A DNA stretch of 23,295 nt, taken from NCBI GenBank assembly GCA_023434855.1, contig JAEYSJ010000375.1, forward strand, positions 1 through 23,295, read 5' to 3'. Position numbers and translations under genes: made by a program. The notes beneath the pieces were generated by a model that saw nothing but the letters and a program-made list of their open reading frames with translations, was not told the DNA's origin and searched no databases. Positions 1 through 4,975 of the stretch are shown piece by piece. How positions within the stretch are numbered: position 1 is the first letter of the stretch; every line of letters begins with the position of its first letter. The stretch comes from Bacillota bacterium (lineage in GTDB: Bacteria > Bacillota_C > Negativicutes > JAEYSJ01).

Positions 1-1
1 A

Positions 2-50
2 AAAAAGTGGTATAAATTTAGCTTTTAAATCGCTATTTATACCACTTTTT
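2..50. terminator. Bidirectional terminator-like hairpin
   Basis: A perfect 16-bp inverted repeat (arms 2-17 and 35-50) is extended by AGC/GCT pairing at 20-22 and 32-34, leaving a short AT-rich loop. The left arm starts with an A run and the right arm ends with a T run, so the element could terminate transcription from both strands. It lies about 75 bases beyond the stop of the 76-residue SOS gene on the minus strand, which it probably terminates. An operator or an attachment site cannot be excluded, because no flanking sequence to the left is available. Confidence 0.6.
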
Positions 51-125
51 CCTATTATTTATCGTTTTATTTTATATAGTTAAGCCATTATTATGGAAGA
101 TTTTGTCTTAGTGCGACAGCCCCTT

Positions 126-356
126 TCAACTTTCTATGAACCATTGTCCAGAATCGTGGAACAGGTATACCTCTTTGCCATGAATCCTGCAAGTATAGCG
201 CCTACCCTGACCGCCCATTTTAAGGGATGCCGCCACTCTTACGTCCATCACCTTATCAACAGAGTATTTGCGCCCGTCTTCCCATATAATCGACAGCGGT
301 TTTATTTCCCCTTGTGGGTTGTGTTCCGCTATTACAGTTATAAATGTTTTAGCCAT
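126..356 (-). CDS. Small SOS-regulated protein, unknown function (76 aa)
   Basis: This 76-residue protein is rich in predicted beta strands (for example PLSIIWEDGRKY and RRYTCRIHGKEVYLF) and has no membrane segment or signal peptide. The ATG at 356 follows a good ribosome binding site (AAAGGGG, 364-370) with 7 bases between. From memory it resembles a family of about 75-80 residue Firmicutes proteins sometimes found beside Y-family DNA polymerases; that link is not verified, and no polymerase gene is in the window. The regulation is clear: a near-consensus promoter carries one LexA/DinR box in its spacer and a second just past the start of transcription. The gene is monocistronic, between the terminator at 439-470 and the hairpin at 2-50. 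It may be host or prophage DNA. A DNA-damage role is inferred only from regulation. Confidence 0.8.
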   Translation of the reverse strand: MAKTFITVIAEHNPQGEIKPLSIIWEDGRKYSVDKVMDVRVAASLKMGGQGRRYTCRIHGKEVYLFHDSGQWFIES

Positions 357-374
357 ATTACTACCCCTTTACAA

Positions 375-386
375 GAACATATGTTT
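375..386 (-). promoter_or_regulatory. LexA/DinR box 1 (SOS operator)
   Basis: GAACATATGTTT matches the Firmicutes LexA consensus GAAC-R-N-R-Y-GTT-Y at every defined position. It lies just downstream of the inferred transcription start (about 389) and upstream of the ribosome binding site of the 76-residue gene, where bound LexA would block initiation or early elongation. Confidence 0.8.
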
Positions 387-395
387 TGTATGGAT

Positions 396-424
396 ATTTT
401 AGAACAAATGTTCTCTTTTGTAAA
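396..424 (-). promoter_or_regulatory. Sigma-A-type promoter of the SOS gene
   Basis: On the minus strand the -35 element is TTTACA (419-424) and the -10 element TAAAAT (396-401). The spacer is exactly 17 bases and contains a LexA box. Each hexamer differs from consensus at one position, so this would be a strong promoter when LexA is cleaved. Confidence 0.8.
402..413 (-). promoter_or_regulatory. LexA/DinR box 2 (SOS operator)
   Basis: GAACAAATGTTC fits the GAAC-R-N-R-Y-GTT-Y consensus at every defined position. It lies entirely inside the spacer between the -35 and -10 elements, so LexA binding would directly exclude RNA polymerase. The centre-to-centre distance to box 1 is 27 bases. Confidence 0.85.
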
Positions 425-438
425 GCGGCAATAAATAG

Positions 439-470
439 AAAAACCGCCCACCCTGAAGGATGAGCGTTTT
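439..470 (-). terminator. Intrinsic terminator after the HTH gene
   Basis: On the minus strand, CGCTCATCCT pairs with AGGGTGGGCG (including G-U pairs) around a minimal loop. The stem is flanked by AAAA before and TTTTT after. It starts three bases past the stop codon of the winged-helix gene (473) and separates that operon from the SOS promoter. Confidence 0.75.
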
Positions 471-472
471 CT

Positions 473-913
473 TTACTGAAGCATGTTAAGGATTTTAAAA
501 CGGTCTTTAGTGATTTGGTATGCTTGTTCAGCTTGCATTTTAATACCGTGCTCCTCTAAAATATATGCAATCTCCCAGTAGATACCTTCCTGTGAAAGGT
601 TTTGTTCTCTTTCTAGTAGTGCAGCATATACAATCTTGTCAATTACACTTTCGGGTAAAGATTCATTCATTTCCAATACCTCTTCTTTTTCGTTCGTCTT
701 GCGCGGCCTTCCTACCTTTACACTTGAGCGATAGTCATCTAAATCCGCACGCCAAAACAGCCGCCCTTTTATCGGTACAATACGACCTAGCTTTACTTGC
801 TTATCGAATCCCTGCTTAGTAATTCCAAGATACTCCTGTGCCTCTGGTCCAGTAAATACCTCGTCAGCAATAAACGTCTTTAATTCATTATCATTCTTGA
901 ATGTACGCTTCAT
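473..913 (-). CDS. Excisionase-like winged-helix protein with AT-hook motif
   Basis: The 146-residue protein has an N-terminal MerR/excisionase-type DNA-binding region at about residues 18-60 (TGPEAQEYLGITKQGFDKQV, then GRIVPIKG and WRADLDDY). This is the usual helix-turn-helix plus wing layout of the HTH_17 class. It is followed at about 66-72 by VGRPRKT, the core of an AT-hook that would grip the minor groove of AT-rich DNA. The C-terminal half is acidic and helical and may mediate dimerisation. The ATG at 913 is preferred over an in-frame GTG at 937, because it overlaps the stop of the upstream small membrane gene as ATGA and has a GAAGGG ribosome binding site. It is the last gene of a three-gene operon. 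A role as excisionase, regulator or nucleoid-type protein cannot be decided. Confidence 0.8.
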   Translation of the reverse strand: MKRTFKNDNELKTFIADEVFTGPEAQEYLGITKQGFDKQVKLGRIVPIKGRLFWRADLDDYRSSVKVGRPRKTNEKEEVLEMNESLPESVIDKIVYAALLEREQNLSQEGIYWEIAYILEEHGIKMQAEQAYQITKDRFKILNMLQ

Positions 914-1074
914 AATCTGCCCTTCAACACTATCCACAAATAGGCTAGATACAGGCCGGTTATAATGCCTAAACTGAATTGCCTAATTGTTCCCATATCC
1001 CACTCAGTATTGAAATATCGAATCGCTAATAGAATCGGCGTACCAACTAAGAAAAACTTTTCTACTTTACTCAT
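910..1074 (-). CDS. Small two-segment membrane protein (54 aa)
   Basis: This short frame encodes 54 residues with two hydrophobic stretches: about residues 7-20 (FFLVGTPILLAI) and 33-49 (FSLGIITGLYLAYLWIV). A short polar loop (RYFNTEWDMGT) lies between them and a basic end, KGRL, follows. It looks like a small inner-membrane hairpin protein. The stop overlaps the ATG of the next gene as ATGA, which argues that both are translated. The weak point is the start: no clear ribosome binding site precedes the ATG at 1074, and a GC-rich hairpin (1106-1122) lies upstream. Function is unknown; a holin-like or regulatory membrane peptide are both possible. Confidence 0.6.
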   Translation of the reverse strand: MSKVEKFFLVGTPILLAIRYFNTEWDMGTIRQFSLGIITGLYLAYLWIVLKGRL

Positions 1075-1105
1075 TTTGTTTAGGGTGATATATTTAGGAT
1101 AAGTA

Positions 1106-1122
1106 GGGAGGTTTACCCTCCC
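1106..1122. other. GC-rich stem-loop in operon spacer
   Basis: GGGAGG (1106-1111) and CCTCCC (1117-1122) form a 6-bp stem with a 5-base loop between the 51-residue and 54-residue genes. No T run follows on the minus strand, so it is unlikely to be a full terminator. On the minus strand it contains SD-like GGGAGG, so it could influence translation or mRNA stability. Confidence 0.35.
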
Positions 1123-1139
1123 CTCTTACCTGCTCCGGT

Positions 1140-1295
1140 TTACCGCTGACGCTTGCGAGGCTTTTTGCGGTTCTTCCGGGGCTTTCTCTTTTGCGCTTGC
1201 CTACCTAGTTCTTTTGCTACTGCTATTAATCCAGCAGCTACAGTTACTAAGTTTGCCGCGACTTCGAGCAGTTCTTTCTGCTCTTTCGTTATCAC
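1140..1295 (-). CDS. Small basic protein with hydrophobic helix (51 aa)
   Basis: From a GTG start at 1295 the product has 51 residues: an amphipathic N-terminus (ITKEQKELLEVAANLV), a hydrophobic run at about 14-26 (LVTVAAGLIAVA), and a C-terminal tail of almost only Lys, Arg, Pro and Asn (RKPRKNRKKPRKRQR). An upstream ATG at 1331 would add 12 residues, but it lies inside the -10 region of the promoter and has no ribosome binding site. The GTG has a full AGGAGGTGA site (1303-1311) 10 bases from its core. The tail could bind nucleic acid or membrane phosphate groups. It is the first gene of the operon that ends with the winged-helix protein. No function is recognised. Confidence 0.7.
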   Translation of the reverse strand: MITKEQKELLEVAANLVTVAAGLIAVAKELGRQAQKRKPRKNRKKPRKRQR

Positions 1296-1321
1296 CCTTT
1301 TCTCACCTCCTCTATGTCTAT

Positions 1322-1351
1322 ATTTTACCATTAATTTCTGTCTTTTGTCAA
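1322..1351 (-). promoter_or_regulatory. Strong sigma-A promoter of the left-end operon
   Basis: On the minus strand TTGACA (1346-1351) is followed after 18 bases by TAAAAT (1322-1327), with TGG directly before the -10 hexamer as in extended -10 promoters. A consensus ribosome binding site follows about 11 bases after the -10 element. The promoter sits directly downstream of the late-operon terminator, so the three genes at 1295-473 are transcribed independently of lysis and structural genes and might be active in the lysogen. Confidence 0.75.
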
Positions 1352-1368
1352 CTATTATTTTGTTTGGT

Positions 1369-1401
1369 AAAAATAAAAGGCCCCAGACCGAAGTCCGGGG
1401 C
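1369..1401 (-). terminator. UUCG-loop terminator ending the late operon
   Basis: On the minus strand GCCCCGGAC pairs with GTCTGGGGC around a TTCG tetraloop, followed by CTTTTATTTTT. The stem starts six bases past the stop codon of the gene at 1407. This is a textbook intrinsic terminator and marks the end of the structural/lysis transcription unit. Confidence 0.9.
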
Positions 1402-1406
1402 GATAA

Positions 1407-1952
1407 TTAACGGGTAAGCAAATACCCACCTGCAGCAGCACTTATAATCCAAACTATCCGCTCGCGCTTACGAGCGGTTTTTTCTTTGTCTATTTCCTTT
1501 TTATGCACAACAGCCTGCTTTTCTAACTCTTGATTAGCTATAAGCCGCGCCTGGGCATTGGCCAGATCTGTTACATCAATACGGGCTGTAGAAGTTGTAG
1601 AAAAGCGTAGCTCACCATTTTCACCAAGCTTTACATCGGGCTTCCCGGATACATTCGGCACCTCTACCTCCTGCCCGTTTACTACAGCAATCACCTTGCC
1701 TTGCTTCTCGACAAACTGCAATACCGCTCCCGGCGTACTAGGAGCCTGGACCGCTACTTCCCGTATTGTTTCGGTCTTAGTATTTATAACTTGCGGTATT
1801 GGTGCTATAACTGCTGGTTTTGCCGACTGTTCTTTAATGTGCTGCTTCCACTCCTGATACTCTGCCCTTGCAAAATAAAGTAGGACTGCCACCACGACAG
1901 CCCCTACAATGTATTTCCAGTTATTGCGGATAAACGTTTTTGCTGTTTCCAT
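1407..1952 (-). CDS. Lysis-region protein with N- and C-terminal membrane segments
   Basis: The 181-residue product has a membrane segment near the N-terminus (about 13-29, KYIVGAVVVAVLLYFA). A Pro/Ala-rich linker (about 44-75) and a predicted beta-rich middle (about 78-125) follow. Next come a charged coiled-coil-like helix (about 130-165, LANAQARLIANQELEKQAV onward) and a second hydrophobic end (about 167-179, IVWIISAAAGGYLL). The start follows GGGAGG and AAGGAG sequences. It is the last gene before the late terminator and lies directly downstream of the putative endolysin, the position where spanins occur in phages of diderm hosts. No lipobox is present, so it is not a standard unimolecular or o-/i-spanin; a spanin-like or envelope-bridging role is only a hypothesis. 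No family is recognised. Confidence 0.75.
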   Translation of the reverse strand: METAKTFIRNNWKYIVGAVVVAVLLYFARAEYQEWKQHIKEQSAKPAVIAPIPQVINTKTETIREVAVQAPSTPGAVLQFVEKQGKVIAVVNGQEVEVPNVSGKPDVKLGENGELRFSTTSTARIDVTDLANAQARLIANQELEKQAVVHKKEIDKEKTARKRERIVWIISAAAGGYLLTR

Positions 1953-1957
1953 TCTCC

Positions 1958-2578
1958 TTACCTCCCGAATGGGCCGCTACCATAAGGCAGTACCCCGTAT
2001 TGCTCTAAATTTCGGCTGGCAGAATATTGGTAAGTGTTTTCTGCCCGGTTCGCATACCCGGCTGCGTACTGTTTGCCTACGGATGCAGCTAGGTAGTATT
2101 CATGCTGAAATAAGTCTCGCAATGTCAAAAGGCTTCGCAAGTCGCGATAGCCTGCACGATTACGCAAAAATATCCTAACTACGTCGTGGCTGGTCGGACA
2201 CCATATACCGGCATAAATAAAGCACCTGCTATCATCCAAGGTAGACACTTGCTTTAATGCTGGCACGTAATAATTAAGACAATCCTGTGCAAGTATAATA
2301 TTTTGCGCTTCCTGGCCTTGTGGGGATTCCAATAGCTCGGAAAGCGCGTCTAATTCACCACTGCGCCTAATATCGGAATACGTTCGTCCCGCAAAATAAT
2401 CACCGCCGTTAATATAGCTCAGTAGCAAATCACCCCGGCCTCCAAGCCCCTCCCACTGGGATATACCTATGCTGGGATAATCCCCGGCAGTGCTGCAAGA
2501 CACGCTGCCGTAATTGCCCTCTACACCTGTTTGCCCAATGCCCCTCGCTATTTCATAGGCCAATTGTTCATCTGTCAT
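1958..2578 (-). CDS. Putative endolysin (lysozyme-like fold)
   Basis: The 206-residue protein carries a glutamate in VEGNYGSVS (Glu20) followed about 16 residues later by SIGISQWEG (36-44). This Glu...S-x-G-x-x-Q layout is seen in many lysozyme/transglycosylase-type peptidoglycan hydrolases, where Glu is the general acid. No signal peptide is present, so release would depend on a holin. The ATG at 2578 is chosen over a TTG at 2596 because AAGGAGG sits 7 bases upstream of it and overlaps the TTG. The gene overlaps the upstream membrane gene by 11 bases. Genes for small membrane proteins on one side and a bitopic protein on the other support the lysis call. The exact bond cut cannot be read from sequence. 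Confidence 0.6.
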   Translation of the reverse strand: MTDEQLAYEIARGIGQTGVEGNYGSVSCSTAGDYPSIGISQWEGLGGRGDLLLSYINGGDYFAGRTYSDIRRSGELDALSELLESPQGQEAQNIILAQDCLNYYVPALKQVSTLDDSRCFIYAGIWCPTSHDVVRIFLRNRAGYRDLRSLLTLRDLFQHEYYLAASVGKQYAAGYANRAENTYQYSASRNLEQYGVLPYGSGPFGR

Positions 2579-2855
2579 TCTTTGGTCCTCCTTCAATTTG
2601 CCGCCAAGTGTCTAGCCCGCGCTTGATTGTATTGCTACCTAATTGCAATCCTAGAGCCGTAAGAACCTTGTCCAGCATAGATGTAAGATTCACAGCCGTA
2701 TCTGGATATAAAAGCATGCGATAGACAATTACTAACACCGTAATAGCTAACATCGCAATAATGACGCGGTTTAAGGATATGTCCTTTGCTTCATTCGTTT
2801 CAGATAAAACAAGAGGCAGGTTATTAATTACCTGCCTGAGATTGTGCCAGAACAT
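2568..2855 (-). CDS. Small membrane protein, holin candidate (95 aa)
   Basis: The 95-residue product has one clear membrane segment at about 30-50 (RVIIAMLAITVLVIVYRML) and a weaker hydrophobic helix at about 63-75 (LDKVLTALGLQLG). The N-terminus is polar and the C-terminal tail (KRGLDTWRQIEGG) is charged. Its start overlaps the stop of the preceding gene as TAATG, so translation is probably coupled, with GGAGGGCAGGG as ribosome binding site. Its position directly upstream of the putative endolysin makes it a holin or holin-partner candidate. Two other small membrane proteins lie just upstream, so which of the three makes the lethal pore cannot be told. Confidence 0.65.
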   Translation of the reverse strand: MFWHNLRQVINNLPLVLSETNEAKDISLNRVIIAMLAITVLVIVYRMLLYPDTAVNLTSMLDKVLTALGLQLGSNTIKRGLDTWRQIEGGPKNDR

Positions 2856-3106
2856 TATACCCTGCCCTCCATTTTATCCAGTCGCTTATGGGCTGATTTG
2901 CTGCTTTCTTCTACAACGACAAGCCTTTTATCAATGCATTTTTGCTCATCGGCTACCCGCGAAAGAGTATCTTTCATTTCGGTTATCGCTTCTTTGAGCG
3001 AATTAATAGAGGTTTGTAGAGGTTGAACGATTACCAATTTTACCAGTCCTGCGGTAGCCCCCACGATTGTAATGATTTGTACGGTATTGCTTAACGTTAA
3101 TTCCAC
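2855..3106 (-). CDS. Membrane-anchored coiled-coil lysis protein (XhlA-like layout)
   Basis: The 83-residue product starts at GTG, with AGGAGGCGGG just upstream. It has an N-terminal hydrophobic segment (about 7-28, NTVQIITIVGATAGLVKLVI) and then a long heptad-like helix (about 32-80, including INSLKEAITEMKDTLSRVA and KRLVVVEESS). This is a single membrane anchor with a coiled coil, similar in layout to XhlA-type haemolysin/holin accessory proteins, although in XhlA the membrane segment is C-terminal. It lies between two other membrane-protein genes and is coupled to the next one. A role as holin regulator or antiholin is plausible but unproven. Confidence 0.6.
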   Translation of the reverse strand: MELTLSNTVQIITIVGATAGLVKLVIVQPLQTSINSLKEAITEMKDTLSRVADEQKCIDKRLVVVEESSKSAHKRLDKMEGRV

Positions 3107-3117
3107 TCTCCCGCCTC

Positions 3118-3393
3118 CTATTTAACAAGCATTAACACGGCTCCCCATGTGCTACCTATAACCGTTAACCAAAAATCCCATTTATCCGGTGTTCCCTTGC
3201 CGCTGTCGTTGTCCCATTGTTCCTTTAAGCGGCCTATGCTGACGGTTATTAGCCAGGCTAAGATGACGGCCAGCAATGGATTAACCAACGATGCCAGAAA
3301 TATGGACAGGTTAACGCATAAGAAAAAGCCGCCCAAGAAGTGAGCGACTTTATCTATGTGCGCGTTAAGATATGTTAGAATTTTATTAATAAT
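3118..3393 (-). CDS. Phage membrane protein, probable AUU start
   Basis: The reading frame is open from a TAA just before 3393 to the stop at 3118. A shorter form from TTG at 3334-3336 would have 72 residues but has no ribosome binding site. An AAAGGAGG site (3402-3409) lies 8 bases before an in-frame ATT at 3391-3393 and 11 before a second ATT. No ATG, GTG or TTG is available there. The extended 91-residue product begins NKILTYLNAHIDKVAHFLGGF after the initial codons, which resembles the conserved N-terminus of small phage/prophage membrane proteins (LNAHIDK..HFL.GF). Membrane segments follow at about 20-34, 39-53 and the C-terminus, with a GTPDKWDFW motif between. It opens the lysis cassette and may be a holin or accessory factor. 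Confidence 0.6.
   Translation of the reverse strand: MINKILTYLNAHIDKVAHFLGGFFLCVNLSIFLASLVNPLLAVILAWLITVSIGRLKEQWDNDSGKGTPDKWDFWLTVIGSTWGAVLMLVK
3365..3393 (+). promoter_or_regulatory. Candidate promoter of the plus-strand moron
   Basis: TTAAGA (3365-3370), a 17-base spacer and AATAAT (3388-3393) form a plausible sigma-A promoter in an AT-rich stretch upstream of the only plus-strand gene. The -35 match is moderate (4 of 6), so this is a candidate only. It would give a leader of about 70 bases carrying the hairpin at 3446-3465. Confidence 0.3.
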
Positions 3394-3445
3394 TTATACA
3401 ACCTCCTTTATAAACCATAGGAAAATATTGGTTCTTGTCGAATTT

Positions 3446-3465
3446 TCACCTCTGAAAGGAGGTGA
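3446..3465 (+). promoter_or_regulatory. Hairpin covering the moron ribosome binding site
   Basis: TCACCTC (3446-3452) is perfectly complementary to GAGGTGA (3459-3465), with a 6-base loop TGAAAG. The right arm is the core of the ribosome binding site AAAGGAGGTGAT for the gene at 3470, so the folded leader would hide it. It may damp or condition translation, for example as an RNA thermometer-like or coupling-dependent element. Confidence 0.5.
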
Positions 3466-3469
3466 TACT

Positions 3470-4036
3470 ATGAACCTTGAGCTGATGAAAGAGTTGGAAG
3501 ACCTAAATAAAGTTAGTGAAGAATTAGGCTTACAACTCAATACTAAAATTGAATCCACTGTCAAACGCTTAGTCAACCTTTCTCTTGAAGATTTTGAGCT
3601 TTTTTTCAAGAGCAAAGGATTTCAAGTACAAAAGGATGATCGGAACGCAACTGCATCTTATGGTAATCTTAAGGCCAGTCTTGCGTCTCAATCTAAAGAA
3701 GGAAATATCGGATATACCTTTGTCTTTGATTTAACAGTTGGTCCGGAAAAATATGATGTTATCTTTTCCTCTGAGCGAAGTGGCGTAACATCTTCTACTT
3801 ATAGCGTCCCCAGCGACCCCGATGAAAAACTAAAACAAGAGATCCGCCGTGTCAAAGAGAGCAATGATCGTGCTTTAAGTAGAATTAACAATTTTGATAC
3901 TGAGAGTTGGCATCTGACTTTAAGAGCACAAGCAAAAACAAAAACAATCCAAGATCTGTTCCAATCTCGCCAAACAGAAAAGAAATTCTCTACAATGTAC
4001 GAGTTATTGACCTTTCTTACCACTGAACAGAAATAA
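3470..4036 (+). CDS. Plus-strand moron, unknown function (188 aa)
   Basis: This is the only convincing plus-strand gene in the window. The ATG at 3470 follows a near-perfect ribosome binding site (AAAGGAGGTGAT); a start at 3356 was rejected because it has none. The product has a helical, charged N-terminus (MKELEDLNKVSEELGLQLN), a middle with alternating strand-like segments (YTFVFDLTVGPEKYDVIF at about 81-98), a Ser/Thr-rich stretch, a basic helix (about 120-140) and a C-terminal helical end. No membrane segment, signal peptide or catalytic motif is seen. It lies between tail-fibre and lysis genes, opposite to late transcription, the classical place for morons such as immunity, superinfection-exclusion or defence genes. 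Its 3' end overlaps the convergent gene at 4017 by 20 bases. Function unknown. Confidence 0.8.
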   Translation: MNLELMKELEDLNKVSEELGLQLNTKIESTVKRLVNLSLEDFELFFKSKGFQVQKDDRNATASYGNLKASLASQSKEGNIGYTFVFDLTVGPEKYDVIFSSERSGVTSSTYSVPSDPDEKLKQEIRRVKESNDRALSRINNFDTESWHLTLRAQAKTKTIQDLFQSRQTEKKFSTMYELLTFLTTEQK

Positions 4037-4253
4037 CCAAGTTATCAACTACATCTAATTCGAGCCATGATACTATTCGTTGAATAGTTAAATCATCAGC
4101 ACTTTCTAGATTCTGATAACGATCCAAACGGAATGAACTCAAAGGTATTTTTACATGTGTTGGCCGCCCTTCAAGTTCTTGCTTGAGCGCGGCCACTTCT
4201 TTTTCTAACTTAGCAATCTGGTTCAGTTTTTCGTTTCTTTCTTGGATATTCAT
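4017..4253 (-). CDS. Small coiled-coil protein, unknown (78 aa)
   Basis: The 78-residue product begins with a predicted coiled coil (about 3-28, with IAKLEKEVAALKQELEG). A mixed strand/helix region follows (THVKIPLSSFRLDRYQNLE and ELDVVDNLVISVQW). A clear GGAGGTG site lies 6-7 bases before the ATG at 4253. The gene follows the fibre-assembly gene in the late direction and converges on the moron, with their 3' ends overlapping by 20 bases. No family is recognised. Its position next to fibre genes would allow a small accessory or chaperone role, but there is no direct evidence. Confidence 0.65.
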   Translation of the reverse strand: MNIQERNEKLNQIAKLEKEVAALKQELEGRPTHVKIPLSSFRLDRYQNLESADDLTIQRIVSWLELDVVDNLVISVQW

Positions 4254-4279
4254 AAATACACCTCCAATAAAAATAAGCC

Positions 4280-4963
4280 CTATTCAGGCCACTTTATATT
4301 TGCTAATTCTTCTACTGTTTCAGCAGCTTCTATCTGCTCCCTGAGCGCCCTGGCTGTTTGGTGCAAACCATCCGAATACTGCGCTAAGGCAACAGACATA
4401 CCGACAACCTGCGCGGCATCCATTTCCACGGCGGTATTATCCTGCATAGTCCAGGCCAGCGTGAAAGGGACATTTGCGGCAATAGCGGCCTGCGCCGCCT
4501 GTACAGCTATGGCTATGCGCTGAACGCTTACCGTGTCAGAGTCGAGTATTTTGCCTAAATATGGCACGCCTGCTTGCTCTAAGCGGTCACGTTCGATTCT
4601 TACGCTGTTCCATTTGCGGGTTTTAAGTTCTTCAATTGTTGGCATGTATGGTGGTTTTTCAACCGGCTTACCGTCTTCCCCTCTGACATACATATTAGAG
4701 GAATAAAGCGCCTGTTCCTCTGCTGTTATTGGTATAAAACCTTCCGGTATAGACGGTTCAAATGTGTCTTCCTCATAATTGATTATAATAGTACCAGCTT
4801 CAGCGGTTATTGCGGTAATGTCCTCGCCCGTTTCCGGGTCTGTACCTACTACCGTGACGATTGCTTCAGAATTATAAACAGGATGCTTTATGCGCTTAAA
4901 GTGTACCCCTTCCACAATGGTTTCTTTGCGCTCTCCATCCTCAAATCTTGCATAGTGCTGCAT
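4280..4963 (-). CDS. Tail-fibre assembly protein (DUF4376)
   Basis: The 227-residue protein has an N-terminal region of phage-variable sequence. Its C-terminal domain (about 112-225) has the pattern of DUF4376: an RIERDRLEQAG start, a D-S-D-x-x-S-x-x-R segment, a central W-x-x-x-D (AWTMQDNTAVEM), and a last helix REQIEAAETVEELANIKW. Such proteins are encoded next to tail-fibre genes and are thought to act as chaperones or small fibre-associated proteins, the counterpart of P2 gpG. The gene follows the fibre gene after 12 bases, in line with co-translation and a fibre-specific partnership. Confidence 0.8.
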   Translation of the reverse strand: MQHYARFEDGERKETIVEGVHFKRIKHPVYNSEAIVTVVGTDPETGEDITAITAEAGTIIINYEEDTFEPSIPEGFIPITAEEQALYSSNMYVRGEDGKPVEKPPYMPTIEELKTRKWNSVRIERDRLEQAGVPYLGKILDSDTVSVQRIAIAVQAAQAAIAANVPFTLAWTMQDNTAVEMDAAQVVGMSVALAQYSDGLHQTARALREQIEAAETVEELANIKWPE

Positions 4964-4975
4964 CTAATCCACCTC

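Noticed and set aside
93..434. Plus-strand frame of 113 residues over the SOS gene
   Set aside because: No ribosome binding site, odd composition, and it is antisense to a gene with a clear promoter, operators and ribosome binding site.
1153..1417. Plus-strand frames across the 51-residue gene and late terminator
   Set aside because: They run through a UUCG terminator and a promoter on the other strand and have no start signals.
3356..3469. Upstream start for the plus-strand moron
   Set aside because: No ribosome binding site there, while the ATG at 3470 has AAAGGAGGTGAT at ideal distance.
4072..4088. Inverted repeat ACTATTC-GTT-GAATAGT as moron terminator
   Set aside because: Only 7 bp, AT-rich, no T run, and it lies inside a coding region on the other strand.
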